A stretch of 64,000 nucleotides of DNA from CBDHDN01 sp965261585 (GCA_965261585.1 CBDHDN010000064.1:1-64000), one strand, 5' to 3'. Counted from the stretch's first letter, positions 44,413 to 55,185 are shown. Notes: generated by a model not told the origin, from the sequence alone. Numbers and translations are program-made.

Positions 44413-45825
44413 GTGACCACAGACCTCGCGCTCGCCACGGCGGGTGAGCTCCTGACCCTCTATCGCAGCGGCGACGCCTCGCCGGTGGAAGCGACGCAAG
44501 CGGAGCTTGCCCGGATCGAGCGCCACGATGGCGAGCTGAACGCGTTCCGCCTCGTCGATGCCAAGGGCGCGCTCGCCGACGCGCGGGCGTCCGAGGCGCG
44601 CTGGCGCCGGGGGGCGCCGGCCGGGCCGCTCGACGGCGTGCCGGCGACGGTCAAGGACCTGGTGCTGACCCGCGGCTGGCCGACGCTGCGCGGCTCGCGC
44701 CTGGTCGACCCCGACGGCCCGTGGGACGACGACGCGCCGGCCGTCGCCCGCCTGCGCGAGGCCGGCGCCGTGCTGCTCGGCAAGACGACGACGCCGGAGT
44801 TCGGCTGGAAGGGCGTCACCGACAGCCCGCTCACCGGCGTCACGCGCAACCCCTGGGATCCGGAACGGACGCCGGGCGGCAGCAGCGGCGGTGCCGCCGT
44901 CGCCGCCGCCATGGGCATAGGTGCGGTGCATATCGGCACCGACGGCGGCGGCTCGATCCGCATCCCGGCGAGCTTCACCGGGATCTTCGGCCTCAAGCCG
45001 ACCGCCGGCCGCGTGCCGATCTGGCCGCCCAGCGCGTTCGGCACATTGTCCCACCTCGGCCCGATGACCCGCTCGGTCGCCGACGCGGCCCGCATGTTGA
45101 GCGTGCTGGCCGGCCGCGACCCGCGCGACTGGCAGGCCCTGCCGCCCGACGGCGCCGACTATCTGCAAGGCCTCGAGGACGGCGTCGCCGGCCTGCGCAT
45201 CGCCGTCGACGCCGCGCCCGCCGGCCACACCGTCGTGCCCGACGTCACCCGGCGCATCGCCGAGGCCACGCGGGTGTTCGCCGACGCCGGCTCGCACGTC
45301 AGCGAGGCCGGTCCCGACCTCGCCGGGCTCGGCGAGATCTTCCTCGCCCACTGGGTCGGCGGCGCGGCGCATCTGCTGGCACCGCTCGACGCCGCCCGGC
45401 GCGCGGCCATGGACCCCGGCCTCGTCGCCACGGCCGAGCTCGGCCAGTCGCTGTCGCTCGCCGACTACCTGGCGGCCGAGCAGGCGCGCGGCGCGGCCTG
45501 CGTGCGGCTCAACCTGTTCTTCGAGGACTACGACCTGCTCGTGCTGCCGACCCTGCCGCAGACCGCGTTTGCCCTCGGCCGCGACGAGCCCGAGCATCCC
45601 GACGGCGGCCCCTGGCGGGACTGGACCCCGTTCACCTACCCCTTCAACATGTCGGGCCAGCCGGCGGCCTCGGTACCCTGCGGCTTCGCCGCCGACGGCC
45701 TGCCGGTCGGCCTGCAGATCGTCGGCCCGCGCTACGCCGACGCGTGTGTCCTGCGCGCCGCCCGCACGCTCGAACAGGCCCGGCCCATCGCCCTGCCGCC
45801 GGCGGCGGCGCGGCCTACAGCCTGA
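44413..45825 (+). CDS. Amidase (amidase-signature family)
   Basis: A 470-residue enzyme with the Ser-cisSer-Lys triad: the lysine in VPATVKDLVLTRG, and the serines in ERTPGGSSGGAAVAAAMG and GTDGGGSIRIPASFTGIFG. These enzymes hydrolyse amides, and some act on indoleacetamide, aryl amides or Asn/Gln-tRNA; the substrate here is unknown. The start is GTG 44413, with GGGGGA 7 bases upstream; no ATG fits. It converges on the YqgE gene with an 11-base overlap. A short hairpin (GTCCTCGG/CCGAGGAC, near 44280-44305) lies upstream. Confidence 0.9.
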   Translation: MTTDLALATAGELLTLYRSGDASPVEATQAELARIERHDGELNAFRLVDAKGALADARASEARWRRGAPAGPLDGVPATVKDLVLTRGWPTLRGSRLVDPDGPWDDDAPAVARLREAGAVLLGKTTTPEFGWKGVTDSPLTGVTRNPWDPERTPGGSSGGAAVAAAMGIGAVHIGTDGGGSIRIPASFTGIFGLKPTAGRVPIWPPSAFGTLSHLGPMTRSVADAARMLSVLAGRDPRDWQALPPDGADYLQGLEDGVAGLRIAVDAAPAGHTVVPDVTRRIAEATRVFADAGSHVSEAGPDLAGLGEIFLAHWVGGAAHLLAPLDAARRAAMDPGLVATAELGQSLSLADYLAAEQARGAACVRLNLFFEDYDLLVLPTLPQTAFALGRDEPEHPDGGPWRDWTPFTYPFNMSGQPAASVPCGFAADGLPVGLQIVGPRYADACVLRAARTLEQARPIALPPAAARPTA

Positions 45826-46471
45826 CCTCGTAGAGCGCCAGCGCGCGTTCCCACTTGCTGGCGAGCTCGTCGTCGAAGACGATCGCCTCCTCGGCCGGCA
45901 CGATCAGCCAGGCCCGCGCCTCGATCTCGGCATCGAGCTGACCCGGCGCCCAGCCGGCATGGCCGAGCAGGACGAGGCGCCGGCGCGGGCCCTGGTCCGT
46001 GAACATGGCGCCGTCAATGTCGCCCTGGGCCGTCAGGGCCACGTCGGCATCGACGGCGAGCGTCCCGTCCGCGGCATAGTCGCGCGAATGCAGCACGAAG
46101 CCCAGCCGCGGCGCCACCGGGCCGCCGGCGTGGACCCGCACGGCCGCGGCGGGCAGCTGCTCCGGCGCGATGTCGAAGGCCTTGCCGATCTCGCCCGCCG
46201 GCACCTCGCCGAGGGCGCGGTTAACGACGAAGCCGAGTGCCCCGTCGGGCGAATGCCGGACCATGTAGACGACGGTCTGGACGAAGTTCGGGTCCTGCAA
46301 CTCCGGCGCCGCGACCAGCAGCTGGCCGGCGGTCGACGGCACGCCCGGCGGGTCCGCCCGCTGCGCCGATGCGGGCACGGCGGTGACCGCGGCGGCGAGC
46401 GCCAGCACAACGGTCTCTACGATGCGCGCGGCAAACAGCACCCGGGCCCTCCCGGCATTGGTTAACGACAC
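45815..46471 (-). CDS. YqgE/AlgH-family protein with N-terminal signal peptide
   Basis: The YqgE/AlgH domain is clear: STAGQLLVAAPELQDPNFVQ, TVVYMVRHSPDGALGFVVNR, LVLLGHAGWAPGQLDAEI and WLIVPAEEAIVFD. Unlike the usual cytoplasmic proteins of about 185-190 residues, this one has 218 residues and begins with a positive N-region and hydrophobic core ending AVPASAQ, which looks like a cleavable signal peptide. The start is a GTG at 46471. Function of the family is poorly known (AlgH was linked to alginate regulation). It converges with the amidase gene. Confidence 0.85.
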   Translation of the reverse strand: MSLTNAGRARVLFAARIVETVVLALAAAVTAVPASAQRADPPGVPSTAGQLLVAAPELQDPNFVQTVVYMVRHSPDGALGFVVNRALGEVPAGEIGKAFDIAPEQLPAAAVRVHAGGPVAPRLGFVLHSRDYAADGTLAVDADVALTAQGDIDGAMFTDQGPRRRLVLLGHAGWAPGQLDAEIEARAWLIVPAEEAIVFDDELASKWERALALYEVRL

Positions 46472-46482
46472 GCTAGTTTAGC
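46460..46482. promoter_or_regulatory. CtrA-like half-sites at the YqgE start
   Basis: TTAA-N7-CTAG (46462-46476) has the spacing of the alphaproteobacterial CtrA box (TTAA-N7-TTAA) with one mismatch. A comparable TTAG-N7-TTAG is at 13221-13235, upstream of the related hairpin pair. Both are degenerate. Confidence 0.25.
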
Positions 46483-46600
46483 CCATTCCGCCCGGCTCGG
46501 CCGACGCGAATTGAGGGGGCCGCTGCGCCGGCATGACGGATAAATCAAGGGGCTCTTAGGCCTTGGCGTAGATGCTGGCGGCAGGGCGCGGTTGCCGCCG

Positions 46601-46677
46601 CGCCCCAACGTCCAGTCTTGGACGTTCCCTCTTGCAACTTGGGCCGTGCCGCTTCCCGCGGCACGGCCTCTTTTTTT
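46601..46677 (+). ncRNA. Candidate small RNA A with strong terminator
   Basis: AACGTCCA-gtct-TGGACGTT (46607-46626) forms an 8-bp hairpin. It is followed by a single-stranded CCCTCTTGCAACTT and then a very strong terminator: 11-bp stem GGCCGTGCCGC (46642-46652) with 46658-46668, and seven T. No plus-strand gene ends here: upstream is the divergent YqgE gene. An orphan terminator in this place implies a short transcript. A paralogous-looking pair lies at 13280-13333. The 5' end is unknown. Confidence 0.45.
46642..46677 (+). terminator. Rho-independent terminator without an upstream gene
   Basis: An 11-bp perfect stem with a 5-nt loop (TTCCC) followed by TCTTTTTTT. It precedes the VOC gene at 46731 by 54 bases and follows no plus-strand coding region. 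Confidence 0.85.
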
Positions 46678-46730
46678 GTCGCCCTTGCTCCCGCCGTCAG
46701 GCAGGATCGAACGGACAGGGATCCGGCGCC

Positions 46731-47114
46731 ATGGCAATTCGTATCCGTGACATCGACCACGTCGTCCTTCGGGTCGCCAACGCCGACCGCGCCATGCGCT
46801 TCTACTGCGACGTGCTGGGCTGCACCCTGGAGCGCACGCTGGAGACGATCGGCCTCTATCAACTGCGCGCCGGCCGCTCGATGATCGACCTGATGGACGC
46901 CGGCGACGGCGCGGCCGCCGGCCCGGGCAACATGGACCACATGGCGCTGCGCCTCGAGCAGTTCGACGAGGCGGCCATCCGCGCCCACCTGGCGGCCCAC
47001 GGCGTCGCCGCCGGCCCGGTCGAGACGCGCTACGGCGCCGAGGGCGACGGCCCCTCCATGTACATCCACGACCCCGACGGCAACATGGTCGAGCTCAAGG
47101 GCCCGCCCGATTGA
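46731..47114 (+). CDS. VOC-family (glyoxalase-like) protein
   Basis: A 127-residue vicinal-oxygen-chelate protein. IRDIDHVVLRVANADRAMRF supplies the first metal histidine, NMDHMALRL the second, and MYIHDPDGNMVELKGP the last glutamate. The group includes glyoxalase I-like lyases, dioxygenases and fosfomycin-resistance proteins; no finer call is possible. It is a single gene with its own terminator-isolated upstream region. Confidence 0.87.
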   Translation: MAIRIRDIDHVVLRVANADRAMRFYCDVLGCTLERTLETIGLYQLRAGRSMIDLMDAGDGAAAGPGNMDHMALRLEQFDEAAIRAHLAAHGVAAGPVETRYGAEGDGPSMYIHDPDGNMVELKGPPD

Positions 47115-47201
47115 GCACCGGGGCCCGGGAACACGGGACCTGGCGTGCGACGAAGGCGTGCGGATCGCGGTTATCCTGAGAAATTCGATCGACTATCGGC
47201 C

Positions 47202-48334
47202 TCAGTAGGCCGGCGGCGCGGCGTCGGTGCCCGGGGGCAGCGGTAGGTCGACCCAGCGGCGTTCGTTGACGGCGAGGTAGGCGGCGGTGATGACCTCCTG
47301 CGCCTTGGCGCCGTCTTCGCCGGTGACCGGTGGCGGTGTGCCGTCGCGCACGGCGGCACAGAACGCGCGCAGCTCGTCGTCGTAGGGGTTCGTGCGCGGC
47401 GGGTGGAGCGTGATCCAGCCGCCGGCGAACTCCTCCCACCAGGCGCCGGGGTAGTGGGCCTGGCGCAGCACGTCGGGCAGGTCGGCGGCCGCCCGCTCCG
47501 TCTGCACGGCCAGCGGCGCGGCATGGAACGGGTTCAAGGTCTCGGTCGCGAAGTGGATCGTGCCCTCGCTGCCAAAGATATCGGTGCCGTCCTTGACGCC
47601 GGGGCCGTAGCGGTCGGAGGTCAGGCAGACGGTCGCGCCGTCCTGTAAGTTCGCGAGAATCCAGACATTGTCGTCGACCGCCTCGGCGAGGACGCTGTGT
47701 CGGACCTCCGCCGTCAGGGACTGGAACTCACCCAGGAGGTGACGCACGAGGTCGATGCGGTGCACCGTCAATCGATGATCGTCGCGCCGCCCGACTGGGC
47801 CAGGTCGTAGCGATAGCCCGTGGCCGCCGGATACTTGCCCTGCTGCTCGGCGAACAGCGAACGGCAGCCATGCACCCGGCCGATGAAGCCGGTGTCGATC
47901 AGTTGCTTGGCGATGCGCACCTGGGCCCAGAAGCGCTGATTGAAGCCAACCTGTAGTATCACGCCGGCGGCGTTGCAGGCCGCGACCATGGCGCGGGCGT
48001 CGGTCAGGGTCACCGCCAGCGGCTTCTCGCAGAACACCGGCTTGCCGGCCGCCGCAGCCATCTCGACGGCGGCGCGGTGGAAGCGGTTGGGCGTCGCCAC
48101 CAGCACCGCCTCGACGGCGGCATCGGCGATCAGCGCCGCGGTCTCGGCGTACCACCGTTCGGCGCCCCAGGCGCGCCCGTTCGCTTCGGCCCGCGCGGCG
48201 TCCTTGTCCGAGACGGCGACCAGCCGCGCCTCGGCCAGCCGCGCCATGGCCGGCCCGTGGCTCAGGCCGACGATGGCGCCGGCGCCGACGATGCCGAAGC
48301 CGACTGGCTCCGGGGCGGGTTCAGGAATGGGCAC
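47202..48334 (-). pseudogene. Gfo/Idh/MocA-family dehydrogenase, frameshifted
   Basis: The N-terminal frame from ATG 48334 has GFGIVGAGAIVGLSHGPAM, LVATPNRFHRAAVEMAAAAG and the catalytic lysine in VFCEKPLAVTLTDARAM, then stops at 47768-47770 after GGATIID. The other frame continues LTVHRIDLVRHLLGEFQSL, FGSEGTIHFATETLNPFHA and on to 47202. One T is missing in GATTGACGG (relatives read IIDLTVHRID). Restored length is about 377 residues. It lies 12 bases after an SDR gene, suggesting a two-dehydrogenase sugar pathway. Confidence 0.82.
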
Positions 48335-48346
48335 GGGGCGCCCGCG

Positions 48347-49087
48347 TCAGATCATGATGCCGCCGTCGACCACGTGAACGACGCCGGTCGTGTAGGCGGC
48401 CTCGTCCGACGCCAGATATACGGCCAGCGCGGCGATCTCCTCGGCCGTGCCGAGGCGGCCCATGGGCTGGCGCGCAATAAAGTCCTTGCGCGCCTGCACC
48501 GGGTCGTCGAAGGCGTTGATGCGGTTATCGAGCGACGGCGACTGCACCGTGCCAGGCGCGATCGCGTTGCAGCGGATACCGCGGCCGATATAGTCGATGG
48601 CAACGGACTTGGTGAGGCCGATGACCGCGGCCTTGGACGCGCCATAGGCGCAGCGGTTGGCGATGCCTTTCAGGCTCCCGGCGACCGACGCGACGTTGAC
48701 GATGGCGCCGCCGCCGGCGTCCAGCATCGCCGGCAGGAACGCCTTGATCATGCGATACATCGCCTTGGCGTTCAGATCGAACGCGAAGTCCCAGTCCGCT
48801 TCCGGGCAGTCGAGGATGGCGCCGTGATGGACGAAGCCGGCGCAGTTGAACAAGACGTCCAGCGCCCCGAGCTCCGCCGCTGCCTCGGTGACCGCCGCGC
48901 CGTCCGCAACGTTGAGCAGCCGGGTCGTGAGGCCGACGGCGTCGCTCAGTGCCGCCAACGCGTCTGCGTTGATGTCCATCGCCATCACGTGTGCGCCTTC
49001 GGCCGCGAAGGCCAGCGCCGTTGCGTGCCCGATCCCCTGCGCCGCCGCCGTCACCAGCGCCGTCTTGCCGGTCAGTCGCCCGCTCAT
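48347..49087 (-). CDS. Short-chain dehydrogenase/reductase
   Basis: A classical SDR of 246 residues with the NAD motif KTALVTAAAQGIGHATALAF (usual TGxxxGIG replaced by TAAAQGIG), NAG-type NCAGFVHHGAI, the catalytic serine in IVNVASVAGS and YGASKAAVIGLTKS. It resembles DHRS6/2-keto-3-deoxy-L-fuconate dehydrogenase-type enzymes (start SGRLTGKTALVTAAAQGIG), which fits the neighbouring sugar dehydrogenase. ATG 49087 is chosen over ATG 49093 because GGGAGG then lies at the proper distance. It is divergent from mmsA. Confidence 0.88.
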   Translation of the reverse strand: MSGRLTGKTALVTAAAQGIGHATALAFAAEGAHVMAMDINADALAALSDAVGLTTRLLNVADGAAVTEAAAELGALDVLFNCAGFVHHGAILDCPEADWDFAFDLNAKAMYRMIKAFLPAMLDAGGGAIVNVASVAGSLKGIANRCAYGASKAAVIGLTKSVAIDYIGRGIRCNAIAPGTVQSPSLDNRINAFDDPVQARKDFIARQPMGRLGTAEEIAALAVYLASDEAAYTTGVVHVVDGGIMI

Positions 49088-49301
49088 TCGCATCCCTCCC
49101 CTGCAACGTCCTTCGCCGCGCCAGTTGTAGCACGGGCATCGGCGCGGTAGCGACTGCGTGCGACGCGGCGCCGGCTTGCGAACGGCGGGTGCATCGCCTA
49201 TAGCTCGATGCAAGCATGCGGCTGCTTGGCCGCGGGAATTGACCGCCACCGGTGCTCGTCCGCGAGCCCCCGTCAGGCGGCGTCTGCAACGGGAGGGCTC
49301 G

Positions 49302-50798
<1,497 letters not shown>

Positions 50799-50823
50799 GG
50801 GGGCTAGCTCAGTTGCGCCCTCC

Positions 50824-51867
50824 CTAGAAGAGCTTGCGCAGCCCGCCGGTCACGACGACCCGGTTGTAGTCGAAATCATTGTCTGAGTTGTCGAAGGACT
50901 CGTAGCGCGCGCGTAGGAACACGTCCGCGGTAAAGCTACCGATCTCCAAGGCGTGCGTATAGCTGCCGCGCACACGATAACCCTGGCGCCGGCGGCCACC
51001 GTTGTCCGCCTCGGTGAAGACCGTCGTGAGGCTCGCCTCGTCGGACACGCGGCGCGACCATTTGACGTCGAAGCTCACGCGGTCGTCGTTGGACAAGTCA
51101 TAGCGCACCCTGCCGCGCAGCGCGATCTCCGTGCGGTTGTCGGCGCCGACCTCATTGTCGATACGCCTTTCGTACTCGACGCCAAGGGTGAATCTCAGAT
51201 CGTCGCCGAACCGCTGGGTCGCGCTGGGCCCGACCGTCAAATAGTAGTAGCGCAAGTCCGATCCGGGGATGTCGTCTTCGGCGGCGTCCTCGGCGCGGCG
51301 ATCGACATAGAAACGGGCACGCATGCCAACGTCGATATCGGCGCTGAAGCCGCCGCCGAACTCCTGCTCGATCGACGGCTCGAGCCTGACCTGGGTGAAA
51401 TCGAGGCGGTCCAGGCCAAGCGTGGTAAAATCATCGACGTAGTCCCGGTGTTCGACGCCGCCGCCGATCCTGACGGTCGTGGACTCGCCTGTGCGTGGGA
51501 CGAGCACCCCGAACAGCTCGCCCGTGTTGTAGTCGAAGCGTGTGCCGACCGGCTGGCCCTCCGAGGTCTCTTCGCGGCCGGTGCTCTGGTCGATCAGCGT
51601 CTCCCGGCTGATGGCATAGGCGGCACCGACGGTGGATCGCTTGAAACCGGGGACGCCGCGGGATCGCAGGCTGACCGCGATCTCGGCGTCTTGCGTGTCG
51701 GCCTCGCTCACCTCGTACTTGCGCAGGCGCAGGCGTGCGTCGGCGCGCAGTCGGTTGGCGTCCGAGAGCCGGACGGTTGGGGCGTAACGCAGCGACAGCG
51801 CGCCGAAGGCACTGGCGTCGGCGATCCCATCCCCGACCTTGAGCGGGTTCGTGTCATAGCCGCGCAC
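50824..51867 (-). pseudogene. Outer-membrane beta-barrel protein, 5' end lost
   Basis: About 345 residues of alternating amphipathic strands rich in aromatic and charged residues (for example RFYVDRRAEDAAEDDIPGSD, RVSFDVKWSRRVSDEASLTT), ending in GGLRKLF with a terminal phenylalanine, as in outer-membrane barrels recognised by the BAM complex. The beginning, with signal peptide and first strands (a segment like YDTNPLKVGDG is present), abuts an ISKra4 transposase fragment at 51868, so the gene is truncated. No family name can be given beyond beta-barrel. Confidence 0.7.
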
Positions 51868-52448
51868 ACATCAGGCGAGCACGCCCCGAGATCGGGATCG
51901 TCGCTATCGCCGATGGCGCCGCCGACAACTGGACCTTCCTGGAGACCCTGTCGCCCGAAACCGAGGTGATCGACTTCTGGCATGCTTGCGAACATCTGCA
52001 AACCGCGTCCGACCATGCCGTGGCGCCCGGCTGGTTCGAGAAGTACCGCGAGATCCTCCGTCACGATCCCCGTGGCGTCGCCAAGGTGATCCGGGCGCTG
52101 CGCCACCTTCGCGATGCCGCCGCTGCGCCGGACCGGGCCGAGACCGAGCGGGAACTCGCCTTCTTCCGCAAGCATCGCCATCGCATGCGCTACCACGCCC
52201 TGAAGGAAGAGGGCATCGCCATCGGCTCAGGCGTGGTCGAGGCTGCCAACAAGACCCTGGTGACACAGCGCATGAAGCGCTCCGGCATGCGCTGGCGGAT
52301 CGTCGGCGGACAGGCTGTTCTGACCTTCCGCGCCCCGATCAAATCCGGCCGCTTCGAGCGGGCATGGAAGGCCCTGATCAGCGCAACCGACACACCGGCC
52401 AACGACAACATCAGTCCACGTGCAGCAGCCATGGCAATCGCTGCCTGA
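51868..52448 (+). pseudogene. ISKra4-family transposase, C-terminal fragment
   Basis: The frame begins abruptly at the junction with the beta-barrel gene and reads IADGAADNWTFLETLSPETE, IDFWHACEHLQTASDHA and EEGIAIGSGVVEAANKTLVT, then MKRSGMRWRIVGGQAVLTFR. This is the C-terminal part of an ISKra4-type transposase. About half of the protein is missing. The stop is at 52446-52448, and about 110 bases of non-coding remnant follow before the IS3 element. Confidence 0.8.
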
Positions 52449-52587
52449 ACTCAACGAACCAAGCCGCAGACATCACTGCTGAGTCGGACCCGATTTCCTT
52501 GGACACAGAATTGGCTTAATCGAAGTGAGGTGGCCTCGCCTATTCGGACAGTCTGGCGGCTGAGTTAAGGTGTATTCCGGTTGTTTC

Positions 52588-53523
52588 TCAAGCCGCCAGA
52601 ATCCCTTTCATGCGATCTTCCTGCTGCTGCTGTTGCGCCTGTGGGGATGTGGGCAAGGCGCGGAGCGGCGTGTCCATCATATCCACAGGCGGCTCGCCGC
52701 GATATGCCTCGGCCGGGGTCCGCCCGTCCAGCGCCAAGTGCGGCCTCTCAAGGTTGTAAAAGCGGACCCAATCACGGGTCAGGCGCCGGGCGGAGAAGCC
52801 GTCGGCGATCTCGTGGAGATAGATCGCCTCGTATTTGAGCGAGCGCCACAGCCGCTCGATGAAGATATTGTCCATGCACCGGCCCCTGCCATCCATCGAG
52901 ATCCGGATGCCGGCCGCCTGCAGGCGCCCGGTGAAGGCGAAGCTGGTGAACTGGCTGCCCTGGTCGGTGTTGAATATCTCCGGCGCGCCATGCCGGGCCA
53001 GGACCTCTTCGAGAGCGTCTGTGCAGAAGCTCGCGTCCAGCGTGTTCGACAGCCGCCAGGCCAGGACGTACCGGCTCGCCCAGTCCATGATCGCCACCAG
53101 GTAAAGGAAGCCGCGCTGCACCGGGATATAGGTGATATCGGCGCACCAGACATGGTTCGCCCGCTCGATCGCCAGGCCCCGCAGCAGATATGGGTAGACC
53201 CGGTGCTCGGGGTGCGGATCGCTGGTACGCGGCGCCCGATAGATCGCCTGAAGCCCCATCAGGCTCATCAGCCGCCCGGCCCGGCGGCGCCCGATACGCA
53301 CGCCCTCGCGGCGCAGGTGAAGTGCCATCCGACGGGCGCCGTAAAACGGATACTTCAGGAAGAGCTCGTCGATCCGCCGCATCAGTGCGAGCGTCTCGGC
53401 GCTCTCCCCCGTCGGCTCGTAGTAGAGCGAGGAACGTCCGACCGACAGCAGGCGGCATTGCCGGCTCAGGCTCAACGCCGGGTGGTCGCGCACAACCATC
53501 GCGCGCCGCTCCGCCCGGCTCAT
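52588..53523 (-). CDS. IS3-family transposase OrfB (integrase core)
   Basis: A 311-residue rve-type DDE integrase domain. The HTH_21 region (YPFYGARRMALHLRREGVRI) precedes catalytic aspartates in WCADITYIPVQRGFLYLVAI and EIFNTDQGSQFTSFAFTG and the glutamate in CMDNIFIERLWRSLKYEAIY. Its ATG overlaps the orfA stop (ATGA). It lies in the -1 frame relative to orfA, so an OrfAB fusion can be made at the slippery sequence at 53541-53547. Confidence 0.93.
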   Translation of the reverse strand: MSRAERRAMVVRDHPALSLSRQCRLLSVGRSSLYYEPTGESAETLALMRRIDELFLKYPFYGARRMALHLRREGVRIGRRRAGRLMSLMGLQAIYRAPRTSDPHPEHRVYPYLLRGLAIERANHVWCADITYIPVQRGFLYLVAIMDWASRYVLAWRLSNTLDASFCTDALEEVLARHGAPEIFNTDQGSQFTSFAFTGRLQAAGIRISMDGRGRCMDNIFIERLWRSLKYEAIYLHEIADGFSARRLTRDWVRFYNLERPHLALDGRTPAEAYRGEPPVDMMDTPLRALPTSPQAQQQQQEDRMKGILAA

Positions 53524-53804
53524 CGACCGGACCCGCGCGATAAAAAATCCCGCTCCACGATCAACTCCCCGATCTTGGCGTGAAGATCGCGGACCTCGCT
53601 CTCATGGTCCCGGACCCGCCGCTCGGCGCCCTTCGAGAACACCTCGACCAGACCCTCGATCGCCTGGCGCTTCCAGGCGCCCACCTGATTCGGATGGACC
53701 TGGTGCTGCGAGGCGATCTCCTGCAGCGTCCGCTCGCCCCGGAGCGCCTCCAGCGCCACCTTCGTCTTCAGCTCCCCTGAAAATCTCCGTCGCTTGCTGC
53801 TCAT
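53520..53804 (-). CDS. IS3-family OrfA (HTH_Tnp_1)
   Basis: A 94-residue DNA-binding protein starting at ATG 53804 behind GGAGG. MSSKRRRFSGELKTKVALEA and TLQEIASQHQVHPNQVGAWK form the helix-turn-helix, followed by a leucine-zipper-like helix (VRDLHAKIGELIVERDFLSR). It is the first protein of the element. Confidence 0.93.
   Translation of the reverse strand: MSSKRRRFSGELKTKVALEALRGERTLQEIASQHQVHPNQVGAWKRQAIEGLVEVFSKGAERRVRDHESEVRDLHAKIGELIVERDFLSRGSGR
53541..53547 (-). promoter_or_regulatory. Slippery heptamer for -1 frameshifting in IS3 element A
   Basis: On the minus strand the orfA codons GAT TTT TTA contain T-TTT-TTA, a classical -1 slip site, 18 bases before the orfA stop. After a slip the frame reads IARVRSMSRAERR and joins orfB. 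Confidence 0.65.
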
Positions 53805-53892
53805 CTGTATTCCTCCGTCAGACAGTGGAATACACCTTAACGACCTGTCCAATTTCCGGGGCCACCTCGAAGTGTCCAAGGAGGACCGGAAC

Positions 53893-54303
53893 ATGACCGA
53901 TAATTTTGAGAAGAAAGTTGCTGTTGATGGGCCTGTGGTAAATGCGGGCGAGCTTGGCTCGTCCACGTTTTCCCCAGGCCAGGCTTTGCCGGCAGGCCCG
54001 CTGGGACTTGGCCAGCGATGGACGGTGGCGCGCAAGCGTGAGGTCGTTCTGCGGCTTTTGCGTGACGAGCCGGTGCAACTTCTGTCGCGCCAGTTGGGCG
54101 TAGAGATCTTCCGGCTCGAGCAGTGGCGTGAGAAAGCGATCGGCGGGATCGACGCCTCGCTCAAGCAACGCAAGGGCGATCCGGTGCAGGCGGAACTGGA
54201 TAGCGCCATGAAGCGGATCGGAGAGTTGACCATGCAGGTGGAACTGCTGGAGGCCAAGACGGAGACCTTCGGCCCTTTGGGGCGGCGGAGGTCGCGGCGA
54301 TGA
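53893..54303 (+). CDS. IS3-type element B, OrfA-like protein
   Basis: A 136-residue protein from ATG 53893, 10 bases behind AAGGAGG, with WTVARKREVVLRLLRDEPVQ, LSRQLGVEIFRLEQWREKA and a C-terminal helix (AMKRIGELTMQVELLEAKTE). This is the HTH subunit of an IS3-family element different from element A. Its stop overlaps the next start (ATGA). Confidence 0.85.
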   Translation: MTDNFEKKVAVDGPVVNAGELGSSTFSPGQALPAGPLGLGQRWTVARKREVVLRLLRDEPVQLLSRQLGVEIFRLEQWREKAIGGIDASLKQRKGDPVQAELDSAMKRIGELTMQVELLEAKTETFGPLGRRRSRR

Positions 54304-55133
54304 GTGCCGCCACCTCGCCCGGCACGGGTCTGGCCTACGGCCTGCGGCGGGTCTGCGCCGCCTGGGGCATGGCCCGCTCCTCGTTCTACGCCATGACCTC
54401 CGGCCAGCACGCCGAGCAGCCGCCGGCAAAGCGTCGGGGACCGAAGCCCGCGATCTCGGACCAGGCGCTGCTGGTGGCGATCGAAGCCGACCTGGAGGCA
54501 TCGCCCTGGGAGGGCGAGGGCTACCGCAAGGTCTGGGCTCGGCTTCGGGTCTGTCGCGACATCCGGGTTGCCCGCAAGCGGGTGCTCCGCCTGATGCGCG
54601 AGAACAATCTGCTCTCGCCCCATCGCTGCCGCCGCCGTGGCGGCAATCCCCATGACGGTGAGATCATCACTCATGCCCCGAACCTCATGTGGGGCACCGA
54701 TGGCGTTCGGGTGTTCACGGTGGACGACGGCTGGGGCTGGATCTTCACCGCCGTCGAGCATTGGAACGCCGAGTGTGTCGGCTGGCATGTCTGCAAGCGC
54801 GGCGACCGCTTCGCCGCCCTGCAGCCGATCTCCATGGGGCTTGCCGGGCTGTATGGCTCGACCGCGGCCGGCGCGGCTCGGGGGCTGGCCTTGCGGATGG
54901 ATCACGGCTCCCAGTATCTGTCGGACCACTTCACCAACCAGATCAAGTTCTGGGGTATCCAGCCGTCCTACGCCTTCGTCGCCGAGCCCCAGACCAACGG
55001 CGTCGCCGAGCGGTTCAATCGCACGCTGAAGGAACAGATCATCCATGGTCGCATCTACCGCAACATCGCGGAGCTGCGGGACGCCTGCACGGCGTCGTGC
55101 CCAAGTGGCTTGCAGAATGCTGATCGCCTTTGA
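54300..55133 (+). pseudogene. IS3-type element B, OrfB truncated at the C-terminus
   Basis: The integrase core is present with catalytic residues in LMWGTDGVRVFTVDDGWGWI, ALRMDHGSQYLSDHFTNQIK and AEPQTNGVAERFNRTLKEQI. After IYRNIAELRDA the conserved tail (usually RAFVERYNAEWLVEKNG) is missing, and the frame runs into the start region of the HPr-kinase-like gene and stops at 55133. No right end of the element is seen, so it was cut off, probably by the recombination that joined it to the neighbouring gene. Confidence 0.85.
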
Positions 55134-55185
55134 CGCGATTTCACGGCCGATGCAGTTCGTTGATTGCGACGAAGTCGCTGACGGA

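Larger units (their letters stand above)
52565..53840 (-). mobile_element. IS3-family element A (complete)
   Basis: TTAAGGTGTATTCC (52565-52578) and its exact inverse GGAATACACCTTAA (53827-53840) bound a minus-strand orfA-orfB pair. No convincing target duplication flanks it. It separates the ISKra4 fragment from a second IS3-type element. Confidence 0.85.

Noticed and set aside
52581..53583. Plus-strand 337-codon frame opposite the IS3 OrfB
   Set aside because: No domain; the minus strand has the DDE motifs and inverted ends bound the element.
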